A DNA stretch of 64,000 bases from SZUA-430 sp034440355. Lineage in GTDB: Bacteria; Pseudomonadota; Alphaproteobacteria; Micropepsales; Micropepsaceae. Location: the NCBI GenBank assembly GCA_034440355.1, contig JAWXBY010000041.1, forward strand, positions 1-64,000, read 5' to 3'. Under the pieces are notes generated by a model. The model searched no databases and had not been told where the DNA came from. It worked only from the letters and a program-made list of their open reading frames with translations. Below, piece after piece: positions 25,463 to 34,448 of the stretch (positions within the stretch are counted from its first letter, which is position 1; each line of letters opens with the position of its first letter). The position numbers and the translations under genes were made by a program.

Positions 25463-27274
25463 TTAAGCGTCCGCCGTAATCGGCAGGGCAGGCGCATCCG
25501 CCGCTGCAACCGCCTCGCCGCAGACAAGCCCACGCAGCGCATTGCCGAACCACACGGTCCCGCGCGCCAAATCCGCGGGATACAAAACGCGCTCGACGAC
25601 ACGCTGCGGCCCAATCTCGATCAATTCCCGCCGCAGACAACCGTTGAGCAAGCCGCTCGACAACGGCGGCGTCAGCCAAACCCCGTCGCGCTCGACGAAG
25701 ATATTCGTGCGGCTGCCCTCAGTCACCTCGCCGCGCTCATTCACGAACACGACCTCGTCGCATCCTGTCGCCGCACTCAAAGCATGATCGTAGAAGTCGC
25801 GGGCGGTCGTCTTGTGATGCACGCGCCAATCGCCGCTGTCGACGGCAGCCGCCGCGACCGCATACCGCCATACCGCGCCAGGCGGCGTGGCCACAAACGG
25901 TGCGGTCGTGACCTCGACATCCCCGCGCTCGCCAAGCGTCAACCGCACGCGCAGCGCCTCGCCCTGCGCAGCGACCGCAGCGTGCAGCGCCCGCCGCACC
26001 CGCATCTCATCGCACACAAACCCGAAATACCGGCTCGACCCAGAAAGCCGCGCCAGATGCCGCTGCAGCAAATGAAATCCGCCGTCCGGCGTCCACCGCA
26101 GGGTTTCGATCAGGCGCACGGCTTCCTGTGTCTCGGTGAAGAACCGCGCCTTGAGCAGCGCCTCGTCGTATTCCGCCGCCGCGTTCGAGTCCCAGACAAT
26201 ACCGCCGCCGACGCCCATCTCGGCCGCGCCGTCACGCAGCACCAGCGTTCGGATCGCGACGTTGAACGCCATCGTCCCGCGCGCGATATAACCCACGGCC
26301 CCGCAATAGACGCCGCGCGGCTCATCCTCGATCTCGCGAATAACCTCCATCGCGCGAATCTTCGGCGCGCCGGTGATCGAACCGCACGGAAAGAGGGCAG
26401 GCAACAGGCGCGACAAAGACGGCTCGCCATCGACCTTCGCCTCGATCCCGGACGTCAGCGTGTGAAAGCGCGGATACGTCTCGACGGTGAAGAGATCGGT
26501 GACCTTCACGCTGCCCGCCGCCGCGACGCGCGACAGGTCGTTGCGCAGCAAGTCGACGATCATGAGGTTCTCAGCCCGCTGCTTCTCGTCGGCAACCAGC
26601 TCGCGCCGCCGCGCCTCGTCTTCGGCGATGCCGCCGGCGCGCGCCACGGTGCCCTTCATCGGCCGCGCCGCGATACGGCCGTCTTTCACGCGAAAGAACA
26701 TCTCCGGCGAAAACGACAACACGTCTTCATCGTCGAAGCGGATAAACGAACAAGCCCCGGCGCGCGCCTTGGTCCGCAGCGCCAGATAGGTCGCGAACGG
26801 ATCGCCCGCCTCACCCTTCAGCTTGAACGTCAAATTCACCTGATAGACGTCGCCGTCGCCGATCAACTGATGCACGCGGTCAAGCTTCGCCCGGTGCGCG
26901 GCAGCGCTGAGCGACGCCACCACATCGCCCGACATCGCCGGTCCACGTGCACGTTCGCTTAACCACCGAAAGCGCGCACCGGGCGAAAGACGCCGCGCCG
27001 CACCGAACAAATGAAACCTTAGTAACGGCCCACGCGTTTCAGGAAGTAAAGGCAGCAGCCTTCGCTCGAACACATAGCCAAGCTCATACGCAAAATATCC
27101 GGCCGCGGTGAGACCACGTGCAACGCCTGCATCGATCTCCTCCAACGCGCGACGCACGTCGTCCGCAGTCCAAGCTTCAACCAAGCCTTGCGCGTCCGAC
27201 AACAGCAACGCGGGCCGGTCCGGCCACGTCGCATCGTCGAACAAGGCGAAAGGTCTGTTTTCCGGAATGACCAT
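25463..27274 (-). CDS. pabB: Bifunctional aminodeoxychorismate synthase component I / 4-amino-4-deoxychorismate lyase (PabB-PabC fusion)
   Basis: A 603-residue fusion. Residues about 1-385 are PabB: PMKGTVARAGG, ENLMIVDLLRNDLSRVA, FPCGSITGAPKIRAMEVI and GVGGGIVWDSN are the chorismate-enzyme motifs. Residues about 400-603 are the PLP-dependent PabC lyase: the lysine in RVHHKTTARDFYDHA and the segment EVTEGSRTNIFVERDG are intact. Together they turn chorismate plus amide nitrogen into p-aminobenzoate, the substrate of the DHPS at 20.5 kb. A glutaminase (PabA) is not present here. The start at 27274 is the first before the conserved region; its binding site is poor. Confidence 0.92.
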   Translation of the reverse strand: MVIPENRPFALFDDATWPDRPALLLSDAQGLVEAWTADDVRRALEEIDAGVARGLTAAGYFAYELGYVFERRLLPLLPETRGPLLRFHLFGAARRLSPGARFRWLSERARGPAMSGDVVASLSAAAHRAKLDRVHQLIGDGDVYQVNLTFKLKGEAGDPFATYLALRTKARAGACSFIRFDDEDVLSFSPEMFFRVKDGRIAARPMKGTVARAGGIAEDEARRRELVADEKQRAENLMIVDLLRNDLSRVAAAGSVKVTDLFTVETYPRFHTLTSGIEAKVDGEPSLSRLLPALFPCGSITGAPKIRAMEVIREIEDEPRGVYCGAVGYIARGTMAFNVAIRTLVLRDGAAEMGVGGGIVWDSNAAAEYDEALLKARFFTETQEAVRLIETLRWTPDGGFHLLQRHLARLSGSSRYFGFVCDEMRVRRALHAAVAAQGEALRVRLTLGERGDVEVTTAPFVATPPGAVWRYAVAAAAVDSGDWRVHHKTTARDFYDHALSAATGCDEVVFVNERGEVTEGSRTNIFVERDGVWLTPPLSSGLLNGCLRRELIEIGPQRVVERVLYPADLARGTVWFGNALRGLVCGEAVAAADAPALPITADA

Positions 27275-27386
27275 GCTGCGGAAAGGGTGGTTGAGCTTGA
27301 CGGGACATCGCCGTCCGCCCACATGCTGAAGGAGATGCAGGGACGCGAACGGCGGCGAACCCTGTCTATAGCGCGGGGAAACGCCA

Positions 27387-27800
27387 ATGTCGCGACCAGG
27401 ACCATTCGGCAATCCGCACTGTCTAGGCTTCGACGATGTCGAGCGGATCCTGGAGCGCCTAGCGAAAACGACACCCGAATCCTACCCGCCCATCAACATC
27501 GAAGAGCCCGCCGAAGGTCAGCTGCGCGTCACGCTCGCCGTCGCTGGCTTTGCGCCGGAGCATCTGACGGCGACGCTGGCCGACCGCCAGTTGATGATCA
27601 AAGGTGATGGTCCCCCGGCAGGAGAATCCCGCATCTACCTTCACAAGGGCATCGCGGCCCGCGGCTTTCAGCGAACGTTCATCTTGGCCGATGGCTGGGA
27701 GGTTGAAAGCGCACGGTTAAGCAACGGACTGCTCAGGATCGACATAAGAAAACTTCGCCCAACCTCTCAGATTCGACAGATTTCCATCACTTCAGAGTGA
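27387..27800 (+). CDS. Small heat-shock protein, Hsp20/IbpA family
   Basis: A 137-residue alpha-crystallin-domain chaperone that holds unfolding proteins. The N-terminal MSRPGPFGNPHCLGFDDVERIL resembles the IbpA F-G-FD-hydrophobic start; the domain has YPPINIEEPAEGQLRVTLAVAG, LMIKGDG and HKGIAARGFQRTFILADGWEV, ending with GLLRIDI, the strand before the I-x-I tail element. The Hsp20 plus DUF1150 pair is a common alphaproteobacterial arrangement. It is divergent from pabBC across 112 bases, where I could not place a convincing sigma32 promoter. A 15-base palindrome GATAGG-ATA-CCTATC lies just after its stop. Confidence 0.9.
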   Translation: MSRPGPFGNPHCLGFDDVERILERLAKTTPESYPPINIEEPAEGQLRVTLAVAGFAPEHLTATLADRQLMIKGDGPPAGESRIYLHKGIAARGFQRTFILADGWEVESARLSNGLLRIDIRKLRPTSQIRQISITSE

Positions 27801-27914
27801 GATAGGATACCTATCGAAAACTGGATGCCGAGTGCCCACATATTGCCATGGAGGGTCGCTACATCGGTTGCCGGAAGACGGGGCTGAAGCGACAGCTTTA
27901 AGGAGTAACCTGTC

Positions 27915-28184
27915 ATGAGAAACGACTACGGCGGTCAGCCGCACGAATTAAGCCAGGAAGAAGTCTCGCGCATCATCGGGCCGAACACGGTCTATGTGCG
28001 TGAGGTGGACGCCGAGGAATTGAAGGGTCTGGGCGTCATTCCGATCGATGCGCCGATCCCCAAGAAGCAGAAATTCTTCGCGCTTCACGCGGCCGACGGT
28101 CGCCGCGTCGCCGTCCTCGACAATCGCGACATGGCCTTCTCGGCCGCCCGCGAACACGAGCTTGAGCCCGTCAGCGTACACTAA
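27915..28184 (+). CDS. DUF1150 family protein
   Basis: An 89-residue protein, a clear DUF1150 member: the family piece YVREVDAEELKGLGVIPIDAP is followed by KKQKFFALHAADGRRVAVLDNRDMAFSAAREHELEPVSVH. It has no signal peptide. The genes typically follow a small heat-shock gene in Alphaproteobacteria, as here (114 bases apart), which suggests a role in the heat or protein-folding response. AAGGAG lies 10 bases before the ATG. Molecular function is not known. Confidence 0.9.
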   Translation: MRNDYGGQPHELSQEEVSRIIGPNTVYVREVDAEELKGLGVIPIDAPIPKKQKFFALHAADGRRVAVLDNRDMAFSAAREHELEPVSVH

Positions 28185-28194
28185 CGAAAGCGTC

Positions 28195-28215
28195 GCAGGC
28201 CCTTAAGCGGCCTGC
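28195..28215. terminator. Hairpin between convergent DUF1150 and ptsN genes
   Basis: GCAGGCC (28195-28201) pairs perfectly with GGCCTGC (28209-28215) around a 7-base loop. It begins 10 bases after the DUF1150 stop and contains the ptsN stop in its loop. No T-run is seen, but location suggests a two-way transcription end. Confidence 0.55.
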
Positions 28216-28670
28216 ACGCCCGCCGTGGGCTCGGTGAGCAGCGCGTAAAGCTCGGCCCGATCATTGGCAGCCCGCAACTTCTCGCAAAAATTGGCATTGC
28301 GCATCAAACGCGAAACGCGCGCCAGCGCCTTCAAGTGATCGGCGCCTGCGTCGACGGGCGTCAGCAGCGTAAACACCAGATCGACCGGCGCTTCGTCGAT
28401 GGATTCGAAATCGACCGCGCCATCGAGATGCGCGAACACGCCGACGATGCGTTCAAGCTTGCTCAGCCGCGCGTGCGGAATGGCGATGCCGTGCCCGACG
28501 CCTGTGCTGGAAAGCTTCTCGCGCTCCCACAGCGTCTCGAACACCGTGTTTACGTTGAGGTTCGCGACCTGCGCCGCGTGCATCGCGATCTCGGTGATCA
28601 GCTTCTTCTTGTTGGTCGCTTTAAGCCCTTCGAACACGGCTTGCGGCGCCAGGATTTCCGCGATGTCCAT
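28203..28670 (-). CDS. ptsN: Nitrogen-regulatory phosphotransferase EIIA(Ntr)
   Basis: A 155-residue EIIA-Ntr. The phospho-acceptor His is in GVGHGIAIPHARL (His about residue 66), and VDLVFTLLTPVDAGADHLKAL is the typical second half. The protein takes phosphate from NPr (PTS-Ntr) and adjusts potassium transport, nitrogen and stress regulation by phosphorylation state. It starts 2 bases after the hpf stop, ending the kdsD-lptCAB-rpoN-hpf-ptsN cluster, the conserved proteobacterial order around rpoN. Confidence 0.95.
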   Translation of the reverse strand: MDIAEILAPQAVFEGLKATNKKKLITEIAMHAAQVANLNVNTVFETLWEREKLSSTGVGHGIAIPHARLSKLERIVGVFAHLDGAVDFESIDEAPVDLVFTLLTPVDAGADHLKALARVSRLMRNANFCEKLRAANDRAELYALLTEPTAGVQAA

Positions 28671-28672
28671 GC

Positions 28673-29254
28673 TCAGTTCTTCGCCGCGACGGCGTGGGTT
28701 TCGATCCAGCCGATATTGCCGTCCGCGCGGCGGTAAACGACGTTGACCTCGCCATGCGCGCGATTGCGGAACACAAGCGCCGGCGCTTCGCCGAGGTCGA
28801 GCTGCATCACCGCTTCCCCGACGGTCAGCATGCGCAGCTGTGTTGTGTTTTCCGAGACGACGACCGGGTTCAACGTTGCGGGTTCGGGCGCACCGTCGTC
28901 GGACGCGATGATCGTTTCGCGCGCCGGACTGACGTCGCCCACATTGCGCGGCGAGCCATTGTGATGATCGCGAATGCGGCTCTTGTAGCGGCTGAGCCGT
29001 TTCTCCATGCGGTCGACGGCTTGGTCGCAGCTCGCATAGATATCCGTCGAACGCCCCTGCGCTTGCAGATAAAGGCCCGACGAAAGATGCAGCGTGCAGT
29101 CCGCGCGATACTCATGACCGTCGCGCGAAAAGGTGACGGAGCCGTCGACGGGACGATCGAAATACTTGCCGACCGATTGCTTCAGCCGCGTCTCAACATG
29201 CGTGCGCAAGGCGCTGCCGATGTCGATCTGTTTGCCGGTGATGGTGAGTTGCAT
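28673..29254 (-). CDS. hpf: Ribosome hibernation promoting factor, long form
   Basis: A 193-residue long HPF. The N-terminal domain (1-100; MQLTITGKQIDIGSALRTHV, FSRDGHEYRADCTLHLSSG, YASCDQAVDRMEKRLSRYK) binds the small subunit at the mRNA/tRNA site. The C-terminal domain (about 135-190; KxF-like RMLTVGEAVMQLDLGEAPALVF and VNVVYRRADGNIGWIE) dimerises two ribosomes to 100S. The start at 29254 has AAGGA upstream; a longer in-frame start adds 16 unconserved residues. It lies between rpoN and ptsN as usual. Confidence 0.94.
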   Translation of the reverse strand: MQLTITGKQIDIGSALRTHVETRLKQSVGKYFDRPVDGSVTFSRDGHEYRADCTLHLSSGLYLQAQGRSTDIYASCDQAVDRMEKRLSRYKSRIRDHHNGSPRNVGDVSPARETIIASDDGAPEPATLNPVVVSENTTQLRMLTVGEAVMQLDLGEAPALVFRNRAHGEVNVVYRRADGNIGWIETHAVAAKN

Positions 29255-29387
29255 GGCTCTTCGCGTCCTTCGGAAGTGACTGCCTTGGCCCGCGCAGGCC
29301 AATAGGATAACGCGCGAATCCCGGCGCGGTCCCGCGAAAGGCGGCGGACGTGTAGACCGCGTTCCGGACCCCTGTCAACGCATTGAC

Positions 29388-30923
29388 TTAAGGGGCGGAA
29401 ACGCCGTCCGGAAAGGCCATGTTTTGCTTCAGACGCCGCCGTTCGACGGAAGAAGGAATGCGCATAGCTTCGCGGTATTTCGCAACCGTACGCCGTGCAA
29501 TGTCGATCCCGGTGCCGCGCAGGAGTTCCACAATTCTGTCATCTGACAGAACGTTCGCCGGAACCTCTCTGTCGATCAGCTCGCGGATGTGGTGGCGCAC
29601 GGCCTCCGCCGAATGCGCTTCGCCGCCTTCGGCGGACGAGGCGATCGACGAGGTGAAGAAGTACTTGAGTTCGAACGTGCCGCGTGGCGTGGCGAGATAC
29701 TTGTTCGCCGTCACGCGGCTGACGGTGGATTCGTGCATGCCGATCGCTTCCGCGATGGCGCGCAAATTCAAAGGCCGCAGATGCGTCACGCCGCTGACGA
29801 AGAAGCCGTCCTGCTGACGCACGATTTCGGTTGAGACTTTCAAGATCGTGCGCGCACGCTGATCGAGGCTGCGCACGAGCCAGTTCGCATTGTTGAGGCA
29901 ATCGGTCAGATAGGCCTTCGCCTCTTTGCCCTTCGCCGTCGTCGCGTAATAGCGCGTGTTGATCAAAACGCGGGGCAGGGTGTCGTTGTTCAGTTCGACG
30001 GTATAGCCGCCGTGCGGATTCTCTTTGACATAGATGTCCGGCACGACGGGCTGGATCGTCTCGGTCCCGAACTTCAAACCCGGTTTCGGATTGAGCTGCT
30101 TGATCTCATCGATCATGTCGCTCAAATCTTCCGACGAGACTTGCGTGAGGCGCAGCAGCGATTGCACGTCGCGTTTGGCAAGCAGCTGTAAATTGTCGAG
30201 CAGCGCCTGCATCGCCGGATCAAGCCGGTTGCGCTCTTTGAGCTGCAGCGCCAGACACTCGGCCAGCGACCGCGCACCGACGCCTGTCGGATCGAATTTC
30301 TGGATGCTCTTCAGAACGTTCTCAAGCACCGGCACCGGCACCGCCAGGTGCTGCGCCGCCGTCACGACGTCGACGGTCAGATACCCGCACTCGTCGATCG
30401 CATCGATCAGATAGGCGCCGATCAACCGGTCGCGCGCATCCGTGCAAGCGACCTGAAGCTGCTCCGCCAAATGCTCATGCAGATTGGGCGCCCGCGCCAA
30501 CGTCGCCTCAAGCGACATGGCGTCATCGCCGTCCTGCCGTCCGCCGCCGCGCACTTCGGACCAATTCGACGGCCCGCTGTCGCCCGCCGGAACGTCGGCG
30601 CGATCGGAAGCGGAATCTTCGCCGTAAACGTTGTCGTAGCTGGTATCGAGGTCCGACGACGCATCAGCCGGCGGCGCATCTTCCCGCAAGGTGAGGCTCG
30701 TGTCGGCGACGGCCGCAACAGGCGGCTCAACCGGCGCGTCGTCGCGCGTCGCGGGTGGCCCGCTCTCGTCGCGTTCCAAAAGGGGGTTGCGCTCCAGCTC
30801 CTGCTCGACGAACGCCTGCACTTCGATATTCGACATCTGCAGCAGCTTGATGGCCTGCTGCAACTGCGGGGTCATAACCAGGGACTGGCCCTGGCGCATC
30901 TCAAGTCTTTGGGTGAGAGCCAT
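29388..30923 (-). CDS. rpoN: RNA polymerase sigma-54 factor RpoN
   Basis: A 511-residue sigma-54. Region I (1-50) is glutamine- and leucine-rich: LEMRQGQSLVMTPQLQQAIKLLQ. Region II (about 55-140) is acidic. The core-binding domain follows, then the helix-turn-helix GMHESTVSRVTANKYLATPRG and, near the C-terminus, the RpoN box IARRTVAKYREAMRIP, which reads the -24 element. Sigma-54 needs AAA+ activators and serves nitrogen and other functions. ptsN and hpf follow; lptB precedes by 15 bases. Confidence 0.96.
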   Translation of the reverse strand: MALTQRLEMRQGQSLVMTPQLQQAIKLLQMSNIEVQAFVEQELERNPLLERDESGPPATRDDAPVEPPVAAVADTSLTLREDAPPADASSDLDTSYDNVYGEDSASDRADVPAGDSGPSNWSEVRGGGRQDGDDAMSLEATLARAPNLHEHLAEQLQVACTDARDRLIGAYLIDAIDECGYLTVDVVTAAQHLAVPVPVLENVLKSIQKFDPTGVGARSLAECLALQLKERNRLDPAMQALLDNLQLLAKRDVQSLLRLTQVSSEDLSDMIDEIKQLNPKPGLKFGTETIQPVVPDIYVKENPHGGYTVELNNDTLPRVLINTRYYATTAKGKEAKAYLTDCLNNANWLVRSLDQRARTILKVSTEIVRQQDGFFVSGVTHLRPLNLRAIAEAIGMHESTVSRVTANKYLATPRGTFELKYFFTSSIASSAEGGEAHSAEAVRHHIRELIDREVPANVLSDDRIVELLRGTGIDIARRTVAKYREAMRIPSSVERRRLKQNMAFPDGVSAP

Positions 30924-30938
30924 GACCGCCGCGCGCCT

Positions 30939-31751
30939 TTACAGCGAGAACTTCTCGCCGAGATACACGCGCCGAACATCCATGTTCGACACGATCTCGC
31001 GCGGGGTGCCTTCGGTCATCACTTCGCCGTCGTGAATGATGTAGGCGCGGTCGATGATCTCAAGCGTTTCGCGGACGTTATGGTCGGTGATCAGAACGCC
31101 GATGCCGCGCTCTTTGAGGTGATGCACCAATTTACGGATTTCGCCGATGGCAATCGGATCGATGCCCGCGAACGGCTCGTCCAGCAGCATGAACGACGGC
31201 TGCGTCGCCAGCGCGCGCGCGATTTCAACGCGGCGCCGCTCACCGCCCGAAAGGGCGAGCGCAGGCGCGCGGCGCAAATGCTCGATCGCAAACTCGGCCA
31301 GAAGATCGTCGACCAATTGCCGGCGCTTCTGCGCGTCGCGCTCGACCAGTTCGGCGACCGACATGATGTTCTGCTCGACCGTCAGCCCACGGAAGATCGA
31401 CGCTTCCTGCGGCAAGTACCCGATGCCAAGCCGCGCACGGCGGTACATGGGCAGCGAGGTGATGTCGTGACCATCCAGGAAGATCGAACCCGTATCCGCA
31501 GGGATCAGGCCCGTGATCATATAGAAGCAGGTCGTCTTACCCGCGCCGTTCGGCCCGAGAAGTCCCACGGCCTCGCCGCGGCGCAGCTGCAGCGACACGC
31601 TGCGTACGACCGGGCGGCGGCGAAAGCTCTTGCCGATCTGCACGACGACCAAGCCGGTTTGTTCGGCCACCAAACGGGGCCGTCCATACTGCGAGTCTTG
31701 GCCGGAATGGATCTGCATAGGAGGCTGGTCGCCCTGATATCCGTTACTCAT
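30939..31751 (-). CDS. lptB: LPS export ABC transporter ATP-binding protein LptB
   Basis: A 270-residue ABC ATPase. Walker A LGPNGAGKTT, Q-loop YLPQEASIFRGLTVEQN, signature LSGGERRRVEIARAL, Walker B FMLLDEPFAGIDP and the switch His in ITDHNV are intact; the piece IGYLPQEASIFR is characteristic of LptB. With LptFG it extracts LPS from the inner membrane. The first 30 residues (MSNGYQGDQPPMQIHSGQDS) form an unconserved extension relative to E. coli LptB (241 residues). It follows lptA and precedes rpoN. Confidence 0.95.
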   Translation of the reverse strand: MSNGYQGDQPPMQIHSGQDSQYGRPRLVAEQTGLVVVQIGKSFRRRPVVRSVSLQLRRGEAVGLLGPNGAGKTTCFYMITGLIPADTGSIFLDGHDITSLPMYRRARLGIGYLPQEASIFRGLTVEQNIMSVAELVERDAQKRRQLVDDLLAEFAIEHLRRAPALALSGGERRRVEIARALATQPSFMLLDEPFAGIDPIAIGEIRKLVHHLKERGIGVLITDHNVRETLEIIDRAYIIHDGEVMTEGTPREIVSNMDVRRVYLGEKFSL

Positions 31752-31799
31752 TGAAGTGGCTCATAAAATCCCACTTGGCCTTAAAGTTGCGTGAAGCGA

Positions 31800-32369
31800 T
31801 TACGGGGACGGTTTGGTTTCTGCAGGTTTTTCTGGCGCAGGCGTCAGCGGCCCGATTGCGGGCAGCTTGGGATTCTTCGAAGGCACGAACACGCCTTCGA
31901 CCCGTCCCGTCGCCCCGCCAGCGCCGGTCAGCGCCGCGCGCCCCGTCGCCAGGTTAATGACCAATGAAGTCCCGCGCAGAATGTTCTGCCCTTGCGCAAG
32001 AACGACTTTGCCGCCCATCGTCACTTGGCGCTGCGAGATGTCGTAGACGGCAGTCGATCCCGTCGCGTGACCTTGCGGCGAGGCCAGAACGACGTTGCCC
32101 TTCGCTTCGATGCGCGAGATCGTGCCCTTCGCGGCGCGGATCGAAAGCGTATCCGAGCGCAGCTTCAAATCGCCCTGCGCAACGCGCACGTTGCCGGCAT
32201 AGGTCGCCGTCTCGCTGCGCAGATCGGCGGTCGTGGTGTCGGCCGCGATCGAGATGGGCTTGTCGCTGTCGCGTCCCATACCGGAAAACGGATTCGGCAC
32301 GCCTTGCGCATAGGCGGCGGTCGAAAGAAGTGCGAGCGCGAACGCCGCGAAAGAGGCGGTTCTGATCAT
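31800..32369 (-). CDS. lptA: LPS transport periplasmic protein LptA
   Basis: A 189-residue periplasmic bridge protein. Signal peptide MIRTASFAAFALALLSTAAYA; the OstA/LptA beta-jellyroll covers about 35-150 (PISIAADTTTADLRSETATYAGNVRVAQGD and GSTAVYDISQRQVTMGGKVVLAQGQN). The C-terminal tail (about 155-189) is Pro/Lys-rich. LptA carries LPS from LptC to LptD. Its ATG overlaps the lptC stop in ATGA (32366-32369), so the two are coupled. Confidence 0.92.
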   Translation of the reverse strand: MIRTASFAAFALALLSTAAYAQGVPNPFSGMGRDSDKPISIAADTTTADLRSETATYAGNVRVAQGDLKLRSDTLSIRAAKGTISRIEAKGNVVLASPQGHATGSTAVYDISQRQVTMGGKVVLAQGQNILRGTSLVINLATGRAALTGAGGATGRVEGVFVPSKNPKLPAIGPLTPAPEKPAETKPSP

Positions 32370-33244
32370 GGCGGTGCCGGTTTGGCTTTGGGTTGAGCGG
32401 GGGCAGGCGAGGGTTGTCCGGGAACGGTGGCGGTAGCCGGCGCATCCGGCGAAGGCGCAGCGCCTTCGTCGGGCAGGGCTTCGGCGATGCCTTCGGGATT
32501 GGTCTCGGCCGCGTCGCGCGCCGTGCCTTCGCGCGTCGCCGGGAAATAGGTCGTCGTGACGCCGCCGGTGAAGCGCATGATGCCGGGCTCGCGCAGACCT
32601 TCGAACTTCTTCGCGTTGATCAGACCAAGCGGTCCCTGACAGCTGATCGGCTGCTCGCCCTTCAGCAGCCCCAGGCCGAAATCATAACGCGCCGACGCCG
32701 TGTGGCACTCATAGCCCTTGTCGGAGAAGATGTTGATCGTATCCGTCAGGTCCAGCGTCTTCGCTTCGACGTCCAGCTGCCCAACCTTCGCATCGACCTG
32801 AACCCAGCTCTTGTCCTGCATGGTCACGTCGGCCACGACATTGTCGAACACCATGCGCCGCGCCTTGCCCGGCATCTGCGTCGCGCCCTTGGCGGTGACG
32901 GTGAAGGGTTGGCCACGTCCGTCGGTGCCCGTCAGCTTCGGCGCCACGAGCTGACGGTCCTTATCGACTTCGCCCACGGTTTCGAAGGTCACCGGCACGC
33001 TGTTACGCTCGCCGCCGGTCGCCGAATAAATCACCACCAGCACGATCAGCGAAAACGCGATCAAGGGCAGCATCACCTTCATGATGCGCACAAACCGGCT
33101 ATAGCCCAGTGTCCCGTCGGCCCGGGGCCGCGATCGTCGCTCCCACCCGTCGAGCGGACGGCGCTCGGCGCCGATCGGCACGCCGGCATGCTGCGCCGCC
33201 GGAACAAGCCGGCCTGTGCGAGGATCTTGGATGAATTGCGCCAT
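32366..33244 (-). CDS. lptC: LPS export system protein LptC
   Basis: A 292-residue bitopic LptC. A 70-residue cytoplasmic N-terminus precedes one membrane helix (VMLPLIAFSLIVLVVIYSA, about residues 57-75), then a periplasmic jellyroll (about 85-215) including YECHTASARYDFGLGLLKGEQPISCQGPLG, and a long Ala/Pro-rich tail (about 240-292: SPDAPATATVPGQPSPAPAQ). E. coli LptC has 191 residues; both extensions are common in Alphaproteobacteria. It takes LPS from LptBFG to LptA. kdsD ends 11 bases upstream. Confidence 0.87.
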   Translation of the reverse strand: MAQFIQDPRTGRLVPAAQHAGVPIGAERRPLDGWERRSRPRADGTLGYSRFVRIMKVMLPLIAFSLIVLVVIYSATGGERNSVPVTFETVGEVDKDRQLVAPKLTGTDGRGQPFTVTAKGATQMPGKARRMVFDNVVADVTMQDKSWVQVDAKVGQLDVEAKTLDLTDTINIFSDKGYECHTASARYDFGLGLLKGEQPISCQGPLGLINAKKFEGLREPGIMRFTGGVTTTYFPATREGTARDAAETNPEGIAEALPDEGAAPSPDAPATATVPGQPSPAPAQPKAKPAPP

Positions 33245-33255
33245 GGGGTGTTTCG

Positions 33256-34266
33256 CTACGCCACACCGGCGCGCAGGCAATCGTGCACGTGCACGATGCC
33301 GACGGGCTTGGGCGTCGCCGCTCCAACGGCATCGTCTTCGATAACGAACAGGCACGTCACCGGCACCGCGTGCTGGTTCATCAACCGCAGAGCCTCGCCG
33401 CCCAGCGCGCCCGAGCGCACAAGCCGCGGCTTGCCCGTCATCACCTCATGCGCACGCCGCTTCAACAGATCGCTCTGCATATGCCGCCGCAAGTCGCCGT
33501 CCGTAATGACGCCAAGCAACCCGCCGGCTTCATTGGTGACGCCGACGCAGCCGAACCGCTTCGACGTCATCTCGAGCAGCACATCGCTCATCACCGCATC
33601 GCGCGCGACCAGCGGCAACTCCGTGCCCGTATGCATAATATCGGCCACGCGCACGAGCCGCCGCCCCAGCGACCCGCCCGGGTGCAGCACGCGATAATCG
33701 TCCGCCGTAAACCCGCGCCGCTTCATCACCGCAACGGCCAGCGCATCGCCAAGCGCCAGCTGCATCGTCGTCGATGTCGTCGGCGCCAACCCCATCGGAC
33801 ACGCTTCGGGCGCGGCCGGCAGAATCAACGCCACGTCCGAATGCTGCGCCAACGCAGACTCCGCACCGCCCGTAATCGCGATCAGCGGGATACCGGCGCG
33901 CCGCGTGAACTCGATGATGTCGGTCAGTTCCGACGTCTTGCCGGAATTCGAAATCAGCAGCGCCGCGTCTTTGCGCGTGATGAACCCAAGATCGCCGTGG
34001 CTTGCCTCACCCGGATGAACGAACTGCGCCGGCGTACCGGTCGACGCCAGCGTCGCCGCCACCTTGTTCGCGATGTGCCCGCTCTTGCCCATGCCGGACA
34101 CGATCACGCGCCCCTCGGCGTGCAGGATCAAATCGACCGCGCGCGAAAATCGTTGATCGAGCGAACGCGCCAATGCGCCAAGCGCGTCGCCTTCGACCGC
34201 GAGCACACGCCGCGCGGCTTCGAGGTCTGAACCGGCGGTGGAATTAGAATCGGGAATCGCTGTCAT
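33256..34266 (-). CDS. kdsD: Arabinose-5-phosphate isomerase KdsD
   Basis: A 336-residue KpsF/GutQ/KdsD enzyme converting ribulose-5-phosphate to arabinose-5-phosphate, the first step to KDO of LPS. The SIS domain (about 35-170) has VSGMGKSGHIANKVAATLASTG, HPGEASHGDLG and ISNSGKTSEL; the pair of CBS domains (about 205-330) has DIMHTGTELPLV and GLLGVITDGDLRR. GFTADDYRVLHPGGSLGRRL links them. The start at 34266 is the closest to the conserved region; an in-frame start 120 bases upstream lacks support. A possible sigma70 promoter is about 100 bases upstream. Confidence 0.94.
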   Translation of the reverse strand: MTAIPDSNSTAGSDLEAARRVLAVEGDALGALARSLDQRFSRAVDLILHAEGRVIVSGMGKSGHIANKVAATLASTGTPAQFVHPGEASHGDLGFITRKDAALLISNSGKTSELTDIIEFTRRAGIPLIAITGGAESALAQHSDVALILPAAPEACPMGLAPTTSTTMQLALGDALAVAVMKRRGFTADDYRVLHPGGSLGRRLVRVADIMHTGTELPLVARDAVMSDVLLEMTSKRFGCVGVTNEAGGLLGVITDGDLRRHMQSDLLKRRAHEVMTGKPRLVRSGALGGEALRLMNQHAVPVTCLFVIEDDAVGAATPKPVGIVHVHDCLRAGVA

Positions 34267-34368
34267 CTCGGGGAAACACTCGCACACCGGGCACGAACTT
34301 GAGCCGTTTCCGTCATCATGGTGCAGCGCAACAAATCGCGCTACGCGAAATTCATGCCAACGAGCCCC

Positions 34369-34397
34369 AGTATGTTCCCTCACCACGTGTGAATCAA
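34369..34397 (-). promoter_or_regulatory. Possible sigma70 promoter for the kdsD-lpt-rpoN cluster
   Basis: Reverse strand: TTGATT (34397-34392), 17 bases, CATACT (34374-34369). Both hexamers match 4 of 6 bases of the sigma70 consensus with ideal spacing, about 100 bases before the kdsD ATG, in a 182-base gap after rnd. Confidence 0.4.
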
Positions 34398-34448
34398 GGC
34401 GATCGGCCCACTTGGGGTTAACCCGATCTGGGGAAGAAATGGCTCAAA

